Shown here in pieces: positions 23,491 through 32,386 of a stretch of 64,000 nt of DNA (the stretch's first letter is position 1; every line of letters starts with the position of its first letter). The translations under genes were made by a program, and so were the position numbers. This stretch comes from a virus: positions 66,700-130,699 of the IMG/VR virus record IMGVR_UViG_3300023202_000102; one strand, given 5' to 3'. The notes under the pieces are model-generated. The model did no database searches and was not told the DNA's origin. It worked only from the letters and a program-made list of their open reading frames with translations.

Positions 23491-23510
23491 TTGAAAAAAT
23501 TCAATTAGTT
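23485..23510 (+). terminator. AT-rich hairpin after the coiled-coil gene
   Basis: AACTAATTGAA (23485-23495) pairs perfectly with TTCAATTAGTT (23500-23510) around a 4-base loop and includes the upstream stop codon. A short T-rich stretch follows. Weak terminator or mRNA-end stabiliser; low GC makes strong termination doubtful. Confidence 0.45.
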
Positions 23511-23575
23511 TGTTCATCTGCTTTTGTGATCACTGTTATTTTACTTAAGTACATCTTAGAATTTGGAGAGTTTAA

Positions 23576-23869
23576 ATGCTAGAAATTGATAATGGAATTA
23601 GTCTTGTAAAGTTTGCTGCAACATGGTGCGGGCCCTGTAAGGTGCTTTCAAGAACACTTGATAAGGTAACACCAGAGTTCCCAACAGTGAACTTTCAGGA
23701 AGTGGATGTTGATGATCATCCAGAGCTAGCTAAAGATTACAAGATCAGATCTGTTCCAACTGTTATAGTGTTCCGGAACGGTGAAGAACTCACCAGATTG
23801 GTAGGCAGCGTGAAGGTTGATGCATTGAGAAAATCTCTAAGAGACATCACCAAGGAGCAGGCCGCCTAA
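23576..23869 (+). CDS. Thioredoxin
   Basis: 97 residues with the WCGPC active site (Cys18, Cys21) and the cis-Pro loop SVPTVIVF. Slightly short for the family. It would reduce disulfides, for example as electron donor to ribonucleotide reductase, which is not in this window. SD TTGGAGAG precedes the start. Confidence 0.95.
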   Translation: MLEIDNGISLVKFAATWCGPCKVLSRTLDKVTPEFPTVNFQEVDVDDHPELAKDYKIRSVPTVIVFRNGEELTRLVGSVKVDALRKSLRDITKEQAA

Positions 23870-23884
23870 GTAAGGAGACGTAAG

Positions 23885-24406
23885 ATGGCAACCAAGAGGA
23901 AGACCACAAGTTCGAAGCCTTCAGCTGCAGCAAAGAAAGCCGCAGCAAAGAAGGCTCCGGCAAAGAACAAAGTTGTAGTGAAGAAAGCTGCAGATGAGCC
24001 CGCAACAGTAGAAACCGCAGAGGGTGTTGATGAACAGCCCGTAGCTGTAGTTGGTATGAGCACCATTCCATTGAACAGCAATGACGAAAAGCATAAAGCG
24101 CAGCTTAAGAAATTAAGCGGAGGTGATGCTGATAAGGTTCTTGCAACAGAGCTTTGGGATAGAATTAAAGATCAACAAATTGATATTTTTGCTTTACCTA
24201 ACCAAACAATTTCAGATCATGTAACCAGGCATGAAGAGCTTGAGAAAGCAAGCCCTGAATCATTGCATCTAACATTACGTTCTGATGCGGTTTTACCAGC
24301 TCTTGAAGATACTTTGTCAAAACTTAGATTAAAAGCTAATGAGCAGATTGATATCTCAAAGCTATCAAGATACACAGTTGTAAAGATTGTGACCCGGACG
24401 TTCTAA
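23885..24406 (+). CDS. Protein with histone-H1-like Lys/Ala tail
   Basis: 173 residues. Residues 1-36 are a low-complexity Lys/Ala/Pro/Ser tail (AAAKKAAAKKAPAKNK) like those of histone H1, AlgP and other nucleoid-binding proteins. The C-terminal 120 residues form a separate helical domain of unknown type. DNA or RNA binding through the tail is inference. SD AAGGAG precedes the start. Confidence 0.6.
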   Translation: MATKRKTTSSKPSAAAKKAAAKKAPAKNKVVVKKAADEPATVETAEGVDEQPVAVVGMSTIPLNSNDEKHKAQLKKLSGGDADKVLATELWDRIKDQQIDIFALPNQTISDHVTRHEELEKASPESLHLTLRSDAVLPALEDTLSKLRLKANEQIDISKLSRYTVVKIVTRTF

Positions 24407-24417
24407 GATGGGCATGA

Positions 24418-24873
24418 TTGGTTCAAGTGGAGGAAAGTGCTTATCTAGTTTTAGGTTGCTATGGTAGGGAGGAGAACGGATTCGTTCTCTGTCCCTCTAC
24501 GCAGAACCGTATTTTGAAACTGGATGACACTCTGGTAAATTCTGATAAGATTATCGAATACCTAGATACGGTTAATTTATTTGACCGTCCTATGCTTAGC
24601 CAGAACGCCATCCGGCATCTTGTATATGGTTTACAAGATCGTTTTGACCAAAAGTTTAAACGATTATGGACAGACCATGAGTATCATTTGCTCGAAAGAT
24701 TTATGCACATGCATAAAGATTGTGGCTTGTACGCTCAGCTAATTTTAGTTCCAGAAGAATTAGAACAACCTCAACAAGAAGAGGAACAAATCTCTTTCGT
24801 GAAAGGAACCCCACTCCGTGATAAGGAAAAGAAACCAAACCTTGGAGCGGTGCGTGGCAGGAAATATGGATAA
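24418..24873 (+). CDS. Hypothetical 151-residue protein
   Basis: The frame opens after TGA 24415-24417 with TTG 24418, or GTG 24427; no ATG is available near the beginning. A second frame starting at ATG 24408 ends after 19 codons, so a frameshift cannot be excluded. The protein is mixed alpha/beta with a Gln/Glu-rich linker near residue 115. No family recognised. Confidence 0.55.
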   Translation: MVQVEESAYLVLGCYGREENGFVLCPSTQNRILKLDDTLVNSDKIIEYLDTVNLFDRPMLSQNAIRHLVYGLQDRFDQKFKRLWTDHEYHLLERFMHMHKDCGLYAQLILVPEELEQPQQEEEQISFVKGTPLRDKEKKPNLGAVRGRKYG

Positions 24874-24876
24874 CTT

Positions 24877-25110
24877 GTGAAATTCAATTTGATACACCCC
24901 AGCATAGTAGAGCTGTACATAGATGCCCTTTCGTTACATGTATTAGAGGAGAGGGTTGATAGTTCTGATGATGATCTATCAGAAGAATTGAGTGTCGCTG
25001 CTGGTAGGTTTGCAAAGTCTGCCAAGGATGCTGAGGCTATCTTCGGCTCTCCCCAAATTGTCCAGGAGCAACTGGATGCTTTTACAGAACAATCTCAAGG
25101 AGAAGCATGA
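24877..25110 (+). CDS. Hypothetical 77-residue protein
   Basis: GTG start at 24877. An acidic, helical protein; the stop overlaps the next ATG by 4 bases. No family recognised. Confidence 0.55.
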   Translation: MKFNLIHPSIVELYIDALSLHVLEERVDSSDDDLSEELSVAAGRFAKSAKDAEAIFGSPQIVQEQLDAFTEQSQGEA

Positions 25111-25454
25111 GTGATATTGTACAGCGGCTTGCTAAGGGCGAGCTGACAAATAATGAGAGGCGTGGAGTCTCTGAAACGAATAAACAATGGGATAGAGATG
25201 AGATGGAACCTCATGAACCCATTGCTGTTGATTTTAGACTTACTGAAGACCAAAAGCGCGCAATATACCAAGACGTTAAAGAGCGTGTAATTCGGGGAGC
25301 CACGCCTGATGATATCGGTAAGGCTGTAGTTGCCTGCATGGAGCAGCACATCAACGAGAAACAGGCCGAAGCATACCCTGGTGTTTACGGTGGTGGAACC
25401 AAAGAATTCACAGGCAAGAAGGGGCAGAAGGGCGGTTTCCGCCGTGTGGAATAA
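25107..25454 (+). CDS. Hypothetical 115-residue protein
   Basis: A charged protein with a central helix-rich unit (RLTEDQKRAIYQDVKERVI) and a Gly/Lys-rich C-terminus ending KGGFRRVE. SD AAGGAG lies inside the previous gene. Function unknown. Confidence 0.6.
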   Translation: MSDIVQRLAKGELTNNERRGVSETNKQWDRDEMEPHEPIAVDFRLTEDQKRAIYQDVKERVIRGATPDDIGKAVVACMEQHINEKQAEAYPGVYGGGTKEFTGKKGQKGGFRRVE

Positions 25455-25468
25455 CCCAGCATAAATGC

Positions 25469-25729
25469 ATGGGCGAATCTCTGCAAAAAGCTATCAAGGA
25501 TGTGACTCGAAAGGAGAGATCCAATCGAAGGTTAAAGCTGTTTCAGCTTATCCAATCCATCCTTAATGGCGAGGTAGATAGCTCAGAAACCCCGCTAGCG
25601 GAAATGTTTAACCGTGGTGGTCCTCGGAAAGAGTTCGTGGCACCCAGAGATAGGGGAACTTTCAACTACGGGTATATGGACCGAGGAGAGTTCCCTATGG
25701 CGGGAACACCATTCTATGGAGAATCCTAA
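25469..25729 (+). CDS. Hypothetical 86-residue protein
   Basis: Basic N-terminal helix followed by an aromatic- and Gly-rich tail. ATG 25469 has no SD; the start lies in a CCCAGCAT-AA-ATGC-A-TGGG near-palindrome. The stop overlaps the next ATG (TAATG). Confidence 0.5.
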   Translation: MGESLQKAIKDVTRKERSNRRLKLFQLIQSILNGEVDSSETPLAEMFNRGGPRKEFVAPRDRGTFNYGYMDRGEFPMAGTPFYGES

Positions 25730-26115
25730 TGAGAACTATTTCTAAGAGTCATAAGAAGAGACTGGTAGCACAGGCAGAGGAAGCTAAATTCCAGGGCCTA
25801 CACAAAGTAGCAGATAAGCTTGCACACCAAGCTGACAACAACCCAATACGACAGAACCTGGAAGAGTATGTGTATTCTTCTAAGTCTTTACAGAGTGATG
25901 TTGAGAATCTTCTGTGGAGCGTAGCGATTCGCACACAGGATTACTACGGTAAGACAGCTGATGCAAAGGCTATTGGAGAGTTGATTGAGTCTTCTGCTAG
26001 CGAACTGATTGCTTCTATCCGGTCTAAGATTGGTGGAGATGTTATAGGTCCACATGAACCTCTCGTCCCAGGTGAGGAGAGATTGACCGTGGAGATTGAC
26101 GAGGATGTCAAATAA
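25729..26115 (+). CDS. Conserved helical phage protein
   Basis: 128 residues, almost entirely helical. The opening (KKRLVAQAEEAKFQGLHKVA then DKLAHQ) resembles small proteins I recall from other large phages. Function unknown. Confidence 0.55.
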   Translation: MRTISKSHKKRLVAQAEEAKFQGLHKVADKLAHQADNNPIRQNLEEYVYSSKSLQSDVENLLWSVAIRTQDYYGKTADAKAIGELIESSASELIASIRSKIGGDVIGPHEPLVPGEERLTVEIDEDVK

Positions 26116-26665
26116 GAACAACAACCCCTTTACTAATAACATCAACGGACGAGGACCAGTACAACCTAATCAACAGCCCCCTGCTCAGAAGCGTATGGGG
26201 TTTTCTGATATCAATAAAGAGGTTGTGGCTACTCGTGGCGTGAAGATCAAGTCCAAGACTCAACAGAGACAAGAGTCAGATAAGGCCGCAAAAGAAGAGT
26301 ATCGCAAGAAGTTTGAGGCAAATGCTGAAAAGACAATTGCCTATCACAGTGAACGATCAGATACAATTGTTGAAGCCATTTCTTCATTTATGAAGATGTC
26401 GCAGGATAAGACGCTCAACATCAATAAAGGAACGATTGCTGAAGATGTCGAGAGAGAGGTTCGTACACAGTTGCTAGAACTGTCATTGGAGTTGAACAAT
26501 GACGAAAACGAAGAGGACAATGGTAAAGGATCGATTGTAATCCTGAGCGCTGTCCTGAAGATCATTCTGATGTACAGAGATCGAATTAACGAATTAGAAT
26601 ATGAACTGGCGCAGCTGAAGCGTGAACAGCAGAAAGTAAATGCGTCGAGCGCAAAGCAAGGGTGA
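26105..26665 (+). CDS. Hypothetical protein with disordered N-terminus
   Basis: 186 residues from ATG 26105, overlapping the previous gene by 11 bases. An Asn/Pro/Gln-rich start is followed by a charged helical body and a C-terminal coiled coil. No family recognised. Confidence 0.55.
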   Translation: MSNKNNNPFTNNINGRGPVQPNQQPPAQKRMGFSDINKEVVATRGVKIKSKTQQRQESDKAAKEEYRKKFEANAEKTIAYHSERSDTIVEAISSFMKMSQDKTLNINKGTIAEDVEREVRTQLLELSLELNNDENEEDNGKGSIVILSAVLKIILMYRDRINELEYELAQLKREQQKVNASSAKQG

Positions 26666-26671
26666 GGTCAA

Positions 26672-26854
26672 ATGGAGTTCGGCAACTCTTTAAGAACTGA
26701 GGTCATCAAAATGATCACTGAGGAAAAAGAAGCTTTGTCGGCTTACAAAAGTCTATGCGCAAGGTTCAAGATAACTCCAGATCCGATTCCGGAAGTAAGA
26801 ACGGAAGCAAAACTTCAGGTTCTGGAAATGGTTCTCAGAAGTTTGTCCACATAA
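26672..26854 (+). CDS. Hypothetical 60-residue protein
   Basis: Good SD (GTGAGG) before ATG 26672. A helical, acidic protein. Its last 100 bases overlap, in another frame, the start of the primase zinc-binding gene, so this stretch is coding in two frames. Confidence 0.6.
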   Translation: MEFGNSLRTEVIKMITEEKEALSAYKSLCARFKITPDPIPEVRTEAKLQVLEMVLRSLST

Positions 26855-27396
26855 AGTCTGCTAATAGGAAGGTTCGTCTTCTCGATATTCTCCGTCACTA
26901 CGGACTTCGGATCGAAAAGAATCATCAAAGACCTACTTGGAGCAACAACATGCGCTGTCCCCTTCCTACCCATAAGGGTGGAAGAGAGAGAACGGCATCA
27001 TTTGGATATTGTTTTGTCTCTGATCATTACAACTGTATGGGGTGCGGACAAAGCGGACGTGCAGTTGAGTTCATCTCTTTGATGGAAGGAACCTCTCGTT
27101 CCTCTGTAGCTGAGAGGATTCTTTCTCAATACGGAGAGGACATTAACTCTGATGACTACGAATATGAAGATGACTTGACACCGATTTTAATCGAGGGGTC
27201 GAGCTTTGTTCAGGCCCTGACTCAGAAATACAAAGACAACCCAGCTGCACTCAAGAAGATAGATAAGATTGTGTGGTGGCTTGACTTCTATTTGATGGCA
27301 AAGGCTCCAGGTCAAAACGTAACAGCGGAAGACCTGAAGCATCGAATTGCCAAAGCAAAGGAATTACTTACAGATGAAATGCTTAATTCTGGGTGA
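26755..27396 (+). CDS. CHC2 zinc-binding protein, N-terminal half of a split primase
   Basis: 213 residues. After a Ser/Gly/Lys-rich tail (1-28), a CHC2-type zinc site is visible: Cys68, His73, Cys94 and Cys97 in RCPLPTH...YNCMGCGQSG, followed by GRAVEFISLMEG, as in DnaG zinc-binding domains that read template priming sites. No Toprim catalytic domain follows; that is encoded separately at 48782. ATG 26755 is the only start in frame and forces a 100-base overlap with the upstream gene. Confidence 0.85.
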   Translation: MRKVQDNSRSDSGSKNGSKTSGSGNGSQKFVHIKSANRKVRLLDILRHYGLRIEKNHQRPTWSNNMRCPLPTHKGGRERTASFGYCFVSDHYNCMGCGQSGRAVEFISLMEGTSRSSVAERILSQYGEDINSDDYEYEDDLTPILIEGSSFVQALTQKYKDNPAALKKIDKIVWWLDFYLMAKAPGQNVTAEDLKHRIAKAKELLTDEMLNSG

Positions 27397-28588
27397 TTTA
27401 CATCTTGGAAAGGGTGTGTCAATTGGCCGACCCGCCGAGTTTGGAAACCTTAACTCCCGTATCCAAGATCAGATTGATCTATTAGACTGGTCTCTTAACC
27501 TGTGCAGCACAGAGGGTGCAAAGCACATCGTTCTTACGGGTGATGTATACCAAGATTACCGTCCACACCCAGCTGTTATCTCCATCTTCATGCAGTGGCT
27601 CAAACGCTGCAAGGCAAAGGGCGTAGAGGTTCATGTCATTATGGGAAATCATGACATCCTTCGTTCTGGTAACTACATCGTTACTGCGCTTGACCTTGTA
27701 GATGACACTCATCTTGAGTTAGCAACCGTACACAAAACGTTTGATAGACTAGAGCTTGATGACTTCACTATCGTTTTAGTTCCCTTCAGGGATAAGCGCA
27801 TGTACGAAGTTAAGACCAAGGAAGAGGCGGCACTGGCTCTTGAAAAAGAGTTAGGTAAAGCATGTAAAGAAGACTCAAACAAAACCAAGGTAGCTATTGG
27901 TCATCTTGCTTTGGAGGGCTCCCTTTCGATTGGTGATGAGATTTCTGACCAACTCAATGAGCTGTATGTTTCGCCAGAGATGTTTAGTTGGTTTGACTTT
28001 GTTTGGATGGGACACATCCATCACCCACAGGTTATTCAAAATCAGAAACCTTATGCTGCTCATGTTGGAAGCTTAGACAGATCAGACTTTTCCAAGACTG
28101 AGATTGAACATGATAAGATAGCTATCATGCTTGACTCTGATCATAAGAATAAGTTCAGAGAGATACCTCTTCCAGTAAGAGACCTTCGCCCAATTAAGAT
28201 TGAGGTACCTTCCGGAAAGGACTCAACAGAATTTGTGGTGAATGAACTCTGCTTGCTATCAAAGACTACAAGGTTCAAGGGCTCTATTGTGCGTCTTGAT
28301 ATTACTCTTAATGGGGCTGAACTTGAAAATGTTCAGCGCGATAAGGTTGAAGATTATCTTTACAACAATCTTGAGACGCATCATCTATGCGGGTTCTCTG
28401 AGTCCAGATCTATCTCTACGATTCAGATTAACCCAGAAGATGCTTTTGACAATACCATGGAGGTTACACAGAGCATCAACAAGTGGGCCGAGACTAGGGA
28501 CCATTTCGAAGACGAACATGAACGTGCTGCATTCAAAGCAGCAGCACACGATACATTCAAAGAGTATGAGGAGAAGTATCTTAAATGA
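27374..28588 (+). CDS. SbcD/Mre11-type nuclease (T4 gp47-like)
   Basis: 404 residues from ATG 27374, overlapping the CHC2 gene by 23 bases. Metal motifs are GDLHLGKG (7-14), TGDVYQD, MGNHD, GHLAL and GHIHHPQ, complete for the Mre11 phosphoesterase. With the adjacent SbcC-like ATPase it would resect DNA ends for recombination-dependent replication. It overlaps the next gene by 4 bases. Confidence 0.95.
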   Translation: MKCLILGDLHLGKGVSIGRPAEFGNLNSRIQDQIDLLDWSLNLCSTEGAKHIVLTGDVYQDYRPHPAVISIFMQWLKRCKAKGVEVHVIMGNHDILRSGNYIVTALDLVDDTHLELATVHKTFDRLELDDFTIVLVPFRDKRMYEVKTKEEAALALEKELGKACKEDSNKTKVAIGHLALEGSLSIGDEISDQLNELYVSPEMFSWFDFVWMGHIHHPQVIQNQKPYAAHVGSLDRSDFSKTEIEHDKIAIMLDSDHKNKFREIPLPVRDLRPIKIEVPSGKDSTEFVVNELCLLSKTTRFKGSIVRLDITLNGAELENVQRDKVEDYLYNNLETHHLCGFSESRSISTIQINPEDAFDNTMEVTQSINKWAETRDHFEDEHERAAFKAAAHDTFKEYEEKYLK

Positions 28589-30726
28589 GGCCGCTTAGAA
28601 TTTACCTTAAGAACTTCATGAACCACCGATTGAGTGAGGTGGATTGTACGAATTTTCAGAGTGTTCTGGTTGTGGGAAAGTCTCACAAGAATGATCGTAT
28701 CTCCAATGGTGTTGGCAAAACAACTCTATTCAGAGCTGTCGAATATGCATTGTTTAACCAGTCCCACGCTACAACTCTAGACAAGGTTGTTCGTGATGGA
28801 AAGAAGAAGGCGATTGTTGAGCTGGACTTTGAGCTGGGTGGTTCTGTTTATCGCATCTATCGTCATAGAACAAGTACAGGATCTGCTGATGTTAGGATGT
28901 ACAAGAAGGTAGATGGCTTATGGGAATCTATCTCTGAACGCACACCCTCCGCAACAGACGCCAAGATACGTGAGATGATCAAGATCACTCACAAGGCATT
29001 TACTTACTCAGTTCTATTCCGGCAGGCTGACCTCACAGGCATTACTTCGGTAACAGATCCAAAGAAGCGTAGAGAGATCCTCAAAGAGCCATTGAACCTT
29101 AGTACATACACACGGCTTGAGGACATGGCTTCTAAAAAGGTTCGCCCTATTAAGAAAGAGATTGATCGAATCTCTGGCTCGATAGAGGTTATCGGAGAGC
29201 CAGCAGAGGATATTAAGAAGGCTAATGAGAAGCTAGTAGAAACTAATGAGCAGATAGAATCACAGAAGAAGTTGATTGCTGAGGCAGAGCTTTCCGTTAA
29301 GACGAAGCGGAAGACAATTGATGAGTTGAAGCAGTCTCTTTCCTCAGAAGATATCGACATTCACAAGCAGGTTTCTGACAAAGAGAATGAACTAAAAAAT
29401 CTTCGTGAGGATTCGGAACGCCTTGATAAAAGGCTGAAGGATTTGGCATCATCAATCTCTATTAGGGAAGAGGATGATAAACTCACAGAGAAGAGAAAGA
29501 TAGTTACTCAGGCCGAGCTAAATCCACTGCAGAATGCAGGCGTTAAAGACATCGAAGAGATCGAGGCTAATTACGATAAGGTATGTACAGATGAGCTTCG
29601 CGGCTCAGAATTAATAGCAGCAGCTAAAGCGCAGCAGAAGTTCATCAAGAAGTCATTACCTGAAGGTGATGAGTGTGGAACTTGTCACCAATCAATTACA
29701 CAAGACTACCGCAAGAAGATTGAGGGTGAAGTAGAAACAAAGCTGGAAGCACAGCAAAAGCACATCCAGGCTCTCGAAGATGCAATGGGCAAGTGCAAGC
29801 GTAAGAAGGCAAGGCTCTCAGTAGAGCTGAATGAAGAGCGGACAAAGCTGACTAAAATAACAGACCTGGAACGTACCTTAGAATCTTATGGTAAAGAGCA
29901 GAAGGCAAATCGTGAGAACTTAACAAGGCTGTATGCAGATCAAGAGGAGGCTAATAAGAAGTTTCAGAAGACAGAGGTTAGTGTTGCAGAGGTTGTGAAG
30001 CAGCTAAATGTGTTGAAGAAGGCAGCTTCAAAATCTAACGCTCCTCTTTTGAACAATCAAATATTTGCTATCAAGCAGGAGATTGTGGACCTAGAGAAGA
30101 ACATCTCTTCATTCAATGGACACATCTCTAATCTGAGTGGTATTCGTGGCGGTCTTGAAGAGAGAATCACCACCAGAAAAGCGGACAAGGTAAAGCTTAA
30201 GGAGTTGAAAGATGAGCTTATCAAGAACAAGAGAGAGCTTAAAATACGCCAGATGGTTGTTGATGCTTTTTCTAATCGCGGCATTCCTTCTTTCATTATC
30301 CAAACCGTACTTGATGAACTTCAGTTTGAGGCCAATACATCTTTAAAAGAGTTGCGCCCAGAGCTTGATGTACAAATAGATGCTGACTTAAATTTTGAGT
30401 ACAGGCGCAATGGTGTGGTCAGAGATTATGCCCAACTGTCTCATGGTCAGCATGTGTACATTGCCCTTGCGTTTAAGCGAGGTACCGCCCGAGTCATTCA
30501 AAAGAGATTAGGAATCGACATTCGAATGTTGGAGTTCGATGAGGTGGATGCTCATCTTGACGAGGCAGGAGCTGAAGCATTTGCCGATGCAATCCGCAAG
30601 TGGCAACAAGACTTCACGATTTTTGTGATTACTCATAACAAGGATCTAAAAGATAAGTTCTCTCATGCCATTCTGGTCGAGGAAGGTGACGATGGAGCAG
30701 AGGCAAGGTTAGTGACGACATGGTGA
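28585..30726 (+). CDS. SbcC/Rad50-type ATPase (T4 gp46-like)
   Basis: 713 residues. Walker A is NGVGKTTLF (41-49), separated from the first loop Gly31 by an unusual insert (KSHKNDRIS). Two long coiled coils flank a zinc hook Cys364-x-x-Cys367 (CGTC). The ABC signature is LSHGQHVYIAL and Walker B is RMLEFDEVDAHLDEAG, both in the C-terminal lobe, followed by the FVITHNKD switch. Partner of the SbcD-like nuclease encoded directly upstream. Confidence 0.95.
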   Translation: MRPLRIYLKNFMNHRLSEVDCTNFQSVLVVGKSHKNDRISNGVGKTTLFRAVEYALFNQSHATTLDKVVRDGKKKAIVELDFELGGSVYRIYRHRTSTGSADVRMYKKVDGLWESISERTPSATDAKIREMIKITHKAFTYSVLFRQADLTGITSVTDPKKRREILKEPLNLSTYTRLEDMASKKVRPIKKEIDRISGSIEVIGEPAEDIKKANEKLVETNEQIESQKKLIAEAELSVKTKRKTIDELKQSLSSEDIDIHKQVSDKENELKNLREDSERLDKRLKDLASSISIREEDDKLTEKRKIVTQAELNPLQNAGVKDIEEIEANYDKVCTDELRGSELIAAAKAQQKFIKKSLPEGDECGTCHQSITQDYRKKIEGEVETKLEAQQKHIQALEDAMGKCKRKKARLSVELNEERTKLTKITDLERTLESYGKEQKANRENLTRLYADQEEANKKFQKTEVSVAEVVKQLNVLKKAASKSNAPLLNNQIFAIKQEIVDLEKNISSFNGHISNLSGIRGGLEERITTRKADKVKLKELKDELIKNKRELKIRQMVVDAFSNRGIPSFIIQTVLDELQFEANTSLKELRPELDVQIDADLNFEYRRNGVVRDYAQLSHGQHVYIALAFKRGTARVIQKRLGIDIRMLEFDEVDAHLDEAGAEAFADAIRKWQQDFTIFVITHNKDLKDKFSHAILVEEGDDGAEARLVTTW

Positions 30727-30730
30727 GGTT

Positions 30731-31075
30731 ATGAAGCTGGTTAGCTACAGGCGTGTGAATATAAAAAAGGAAGATATTCCTAGCGAGATAAGAGATAGTA
30801 CTTCTTTTATTTACGGTGCGTTTGTAGCTGTTGTTGAAGCAGAGTCTGGTTTGATATTCAAGAAGAGAAAATCATACGGAGTATTCAATGGTCTGGGTGG
30901 TTGGTATTCGCTCTATCCGTTTGAACCAGCAAGCTACTCAGTGTCAGAAAGCATTAACAAACTAATCTCAGATAAAGCTAAGAGAGAAATAAGAGCTGAG
31001 GCTTTGAAGAGAGAAAAAGAAAGAGAGCAGTTGAAGATTTCTGTTTTCAAGAAAGCGGGTTTATATAATGACTGA
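30731..31075 (+). CDS. Hypothetical 114-residue protein
   Basis: Mixed beta N-terminal half and a strongly charged C-terminal helix. No family recognised. Its stop overlaps the next gene start by 8 bases. Confidence 0.6.
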   Translation: MKLVSYRRVNIKKEDIPSEIRDSTSFIYGAFVAVVEAESGLIFKKRKSYGVFNGLGGWYSLYPFEPASYSVSESINKLISDKAKREIRAEALKREKEREQLKISVFKKAGLYND

Positions 31076-31247
31076 GGAACACGAAGAGACTGCCTTTCAG
31101 GTGTTTACAAAAGACATTAGCAGTTCGTGGGATTCTGCGTATAGAGATTTTGAACCTATCAAATGGAACAAGAAACATACTAAAGTAGTTTGGGTTGCTG
31201 GGTTTTTATTGGGCATTTGGATAATGTCTATAGGAACTGGTCTGTAA
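31068..31247 (+). CDS. Small tail-anchored membrane protein
   Basis: 59 residues from ATG 31068 to TAA 31245-31247. A polar N-terminus is followed by one C-terminal hydrophobic segment (about 39-57, KVVWVAGFLLGIWIMSIG). No signal peptide. The stop overlaps the deaminase ATG (TAATG). Same architecture as the protein at 17055, without clear sequence similarity. Confidence 0.6.
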   Translation: MTEEHEETAFQVFTKDISSSWDSAYRDFEPIKWNKKHTKVVWVAGFLLGIWIMSIGTGL

Positions 31248-31702
31248 TGTTTACTGAGAAGTGGCAGAAACGATTCCTTGATATGGCAGAGGGAGTTGGT
31301 GAGTGGAGCAAAGACCGTTCTACCAAGGTTGGCTGTGTCATTGTGGATGATAACAGGGTTGTTTTAGCAACGGGATACAATGGCTTCCCACGCGGAATTG
31401 ATGACGATGTTGATGAACGCCATGAGCGTCCGGCTAAGTATATGTGGACTGAACACTCCGAAAGAAATGCGCTGTATTCAGCTGCGAGAAACGGAGTGAG
31501 ACTTGATAGAAGTACTATCTTTGTTCCCTGGCTTCCCTGTGCTGATTGTGCACGAGGAATTATTCAGTGTGGAATTAAGGCTGTCGTTACTAAGAAGCTT
31601 GATGATCTAGATCTGAAGAAAGCACGTTGGGCAGAGTCTCATTCTTTCAGTATGAAGCTGTTTGAAGAGTCTGGGATGAACTTGGTGTGGTATGAGGGTT
31701 AA
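31247..31702 (+). CDS. dCMP deaminase
   Basis: 151 residues from ATG 31247, coupled to the membrane protein by TAATG. Zinc and catalytic motifs are HSERNA (His70, Glu72) and PCADC (Cys98, Cys101). GYNGFPRG is the family's substrate loop. It converts dCMP to dUMP, feeding dTMP synthesis; it pairs logically with the dUTPase at 18643. Confidence 0.95.
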   Translation: MFTEKWQKRFLDMAEGVGEWSKDRSTKVGCVIVDDNRVVLATGYNGFPRGIDDDVDERHERPAKYMWTEHSERNALYSAARNGVRLDRSTIFVPWLPCADCARGIIQCGIKAVVTKKLDDLDLKKARWAESHSFSMKLFEESGMNLVWYEG

Positions 31703-32222
31703 GCTAACAAAGAATGACCTGAAGCTTGCAGAGTCTGTAGCTCACAAGCGTAACAAGTCTCAGCGGGACGGTGAGCGTGCTGACGGTAAGGTGATGGAAG
31801 ACTCCCTTGGCATCGACATTCAGGGCGCAGAGGCCGAGCTAGCCGTAGCAAAGGCACTCAAGCTTCCATGGGACGGATCCTTTCTTGAGCTGGAGAGTTG
31901 GTTCGACTGGAGAACCGCTGGACATGATGTGTCTGGTCTTGAGGTGCGAAGCACTCATCACAAGAAGGGTTCACTCATCCTTCATCACAAAGACAAGGAT
32001 GAAGCTCCGTTCATTCTGGTTATCACAGATGAGAGACCATACTTCAAACTGGTAGGTTGGAACCTTGGTCGAGAAGGAAAGACCCACAAGTATTGGAAGG
32101 ATGTTGGTTATGGGCGTCCATGCTTCTATCTACCACAAAATAAGCTGCGCCCAATGACCGAACTAGAGGAGCGAATAGGGTTTAGCGCGTCCGCCGAGAA
32201 TACAGAGGAGGTAGGCTCGTGA
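31692..32222 (+). CDS. Conserved phage protein, possible PD-(D/E)XK fold
   Basis: 176 residues. The opening helix AEAELAVAKALKLPWDG and the later DVSGLEVRSTHHKKG strand pair with PFILVITDERP look like a restriction-endonuclease-like core with Asp, Glu and Arg/Lys in the active strand. No nuclease family is confirmed. It overlaps the deaminase gene by 11 bases. Confidence 0.55.
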   Translation: MRVKLTKNDLKLAESVAHKRNKSQRDGERADGKVMEDSLGIDIQGAEAELAVAKALKLPWDGSFLELESWFDWRTAGHDVSGLEVRSTHHKKGSLILHHKDKDEAPFILVITDERPYFKLVGWNLGREGKTHKYWKDVGYGRPCFYLPQNKLRPMTELEERIGFSASAENTEEVGS

Positions 32223-32386
32223 ATCACGATGACATCATTGCTAAAGCAGAAATAACCGTAGAGATATCTAAACATATTCTTCCAAATGGTAAAGAAGAAG
32301 ATATTGAGAACTTAGCTTGTGCTCTTATGTTTTGTGAGGAAGATAAGCTCAAAGCACTTTTGGAACTTGTAGCCAATTTAGATTGA
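32219..32386 (+). CDS. Hypothetical 55-residue protein
   Basis: GTG 32219 follows a strong SD (GAGGAGG) and overlaps the previous stop; the frame ends at TGA 32384-32386. An acidic helical protein, unknown function. Confidence 0.6.
   Translation: MNHDDIIAKAEITVEISKHILPNGKEEDIENLACALMFCEEDKLKALLELVANLD

Noticed and set aside
24408-24470. Second programmed frameshift at the start of the 24418 gene
   Set aside because: The ATG 24408 frame ends after 19 codons, but there is no slippery heptamer at the junction, and TTG/GTG starts explain the gene.
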